6,859 bases of DNA, from positions 1-6,859 of the forward strand of contig CBFHWB010000194.1 of assembly GCA_965659285.1 (NCBI GenBank), given 5' to 3'. Positions 6,204 through 6,859 of the stretch are shown here, piece after piece (positions within the stretch are counted from its first letter, which is position 1; each line of letters starts with the position of its first letter). A model generated the notes under the pieces. The model did no database searches. It was given only the letters and a program-made list of their open reading frames with translations, and was not told the origin of the DNA. A program made the position numbers and the translations under genes. The stretch comes from UBA8108 sp965659285. GTDB lineage: Bacteria > Planctomycetota > UBA8108.

Positions 6204-6859
6204 GCGCAGAAAAGCCAAGAGACCAGGCCTACGATCTGAGAAAGATGGTTGAGCAGTCGAAATGCGCCCGGGTCATCGCCGTCTCCAGCGGCAAGGGTGG
6301 TGTGGGCAAGACCAACATCAGCGCCAATCTCGCCATCGCCCTCAGTGAACTTGGCCAGCGGGTGATCCTCGTTGATGTGGACATCGGGCTTGCCAATGCC
6401 GACGTGATTCTCGGGGTCAACCACCGCCGTAATCTGAAAGATGTCCTGGTCGGAGATTGCGAGGTGGAGGACGCGCTGACTCCCGCTCCGGGCGGGATCG
6501 AGCTGCTGGCCGGGACACAGGGTGTCGAGACGGTTTCGGATCTGGACGTGAGCAAGAGAAAAGCTCTCATCAGGTGCTACAGGAGACTGGCTGCCCTCGC
6601 CGACTTCATCATCATTGATACCGGCGCCGGCATTACGGGCAACGTGATCCACTTCGCGGCGACCGCCGACGAGCTTATTGTGGTGACGACCCCCGAGCCG
6701 TCCGCCATTATGGATGCGTACACGACCATCAAGACCGTGTATAGGGGGAAGGGTTACGGAAGGATCAGCCTGGTCTGCAACAATGCAGAGGACCTGGAAG
6801 AGGGTCAAAAGGCCGGCAAGCGGATCGGCGATGTCTGTGGAAAGTTCCTCCAGGGATTG
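6200..6859 (+). CDS. flhG: FlhG, MinD-like ATPase partner of FlhF (3'-truncated by window edge)
   Basis: FlhG (FleN, YlxH) is a ParA/MinD-family ATPase that limits flagellar number by stimulating FlhF GTP hydrolysis. The frame is open for 220 codons to the window end; the usual length is about 270-300, so the C terminus, including the membrane-binding helix, is not visible. The N terminus carries DQAYDLR at residues 8-14. This matches the DQAxxLR activator helix through which FlhG stimulates FlhF, and it supports the ATG at 6200 over the ATG at 6245. ATPase motifs are the deviant Walker A GKGGVGKT at 31-38 with signature Lys32, VDVDIGLANAD at 58-68, and the Walker B-type IIIDTGAG at 137-144, followed by TTPEPSAIMDAY at 163-174. 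The start overlaps the flhF stop (ATGA) and has only a weak ribosome-binding site, so translation probably depends on coupling to flhF. The DQAYDLR helix separates it from a cell-division MinD. Confidence 0.95.
   Translation, partial: MSAEKPRDQAYDLRKMVEQSKCARVIAVSSGKGGVGKTNISANLAIALSELGQRVILVDVDIGLANADVILGVNHRRNLKDVLVGDCEVEDALTPAPGGIELLAGTQGVETVSDLDVSKRKALIRCYRRLAALADFIIIDTGAGITGNVIHFAATADELIVVTTPEPSAIMDAYTTIKTVYRGKGYGRISLVCNNAEDLEEGQKAGKRIGDVCGKFLQGL

Noticed and set aside
5786..6808. A 340-codon - strand ORF opposite flhF and flhG
   Set aside because: It spans two well-supported genes on the other strand and shows no recognisable protein features.

Overview
The window is a tightly packed, one-directional flagellar export operon: fliP (5' end cut by the window edge), fliQ, fliR, flhB, flhA, flhF and flhG (3' end cut by the window edge), all on the + strand. 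About 97% of the sequence is coding. No gene-free stretch exceeds 100 bases, and I see no RNA gene, mobile element, CRISPR array or convincing terminator. The DNA is GC-rich. The order fliP-fliQ-fliR-flhB-flhA-flhF-flhG is an ancestral-type arrangement found in many phyla, Bacillus included. A likely signal-peptide end in FliP is compatible with a diderm or a monoderm. I cannot assign a phylum; the divergent proteins suggest an uncultured or little-studied lineage.

Layout: bases 1-796 encode FliP, and 888-2031 encode FliQ and FliR; these three build the FliP5-Q4-R1 export gate. Bases 2060-2866 encode an FlhB that stops at 268 residues. Bases 2863-5019 encode full-length FlhA, the export-gate motor and chaperone-docking protein. 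Bases 5025-6203 encode FlhF, an SRP-type GTPase that sets where and how many flagella form. Bases 6200-6859 encode the first 220 residues of FlhG, the MinD-like ATPase partner that stimulates FlhF. Stop/start overlaps (flhB/flhA and flhF/flhG, both ATGA) and short spacers argue for one transcript with translational coupling.

The most notable observation is FlhB. It keeps the four membrane segments and the basic linker helix (the FlhB-CN part). The whole autocleaving C-terminal domain that starts at the Asn-Pro-Thr-His motif is missing. The protein ends about where autocleavage would normally cut. Its last six codons lie over the flhA ribosome-binding site, and its stop overlaps the flhA start, so this is not a frameshift and there is no room for the lost domain. 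In other bacteria this domain carries the export-specificity switch, so here it may be supplied in trans by a separate FlhX-like protein, or the switch may work differently.

Smaller points are a roughly 22-residue extra stretch in the FliP periplasmic domain, an Ile in the FliP methionine cluster, and a 25-codon leader-type ORF plus hairpin between fliP and fliQ.
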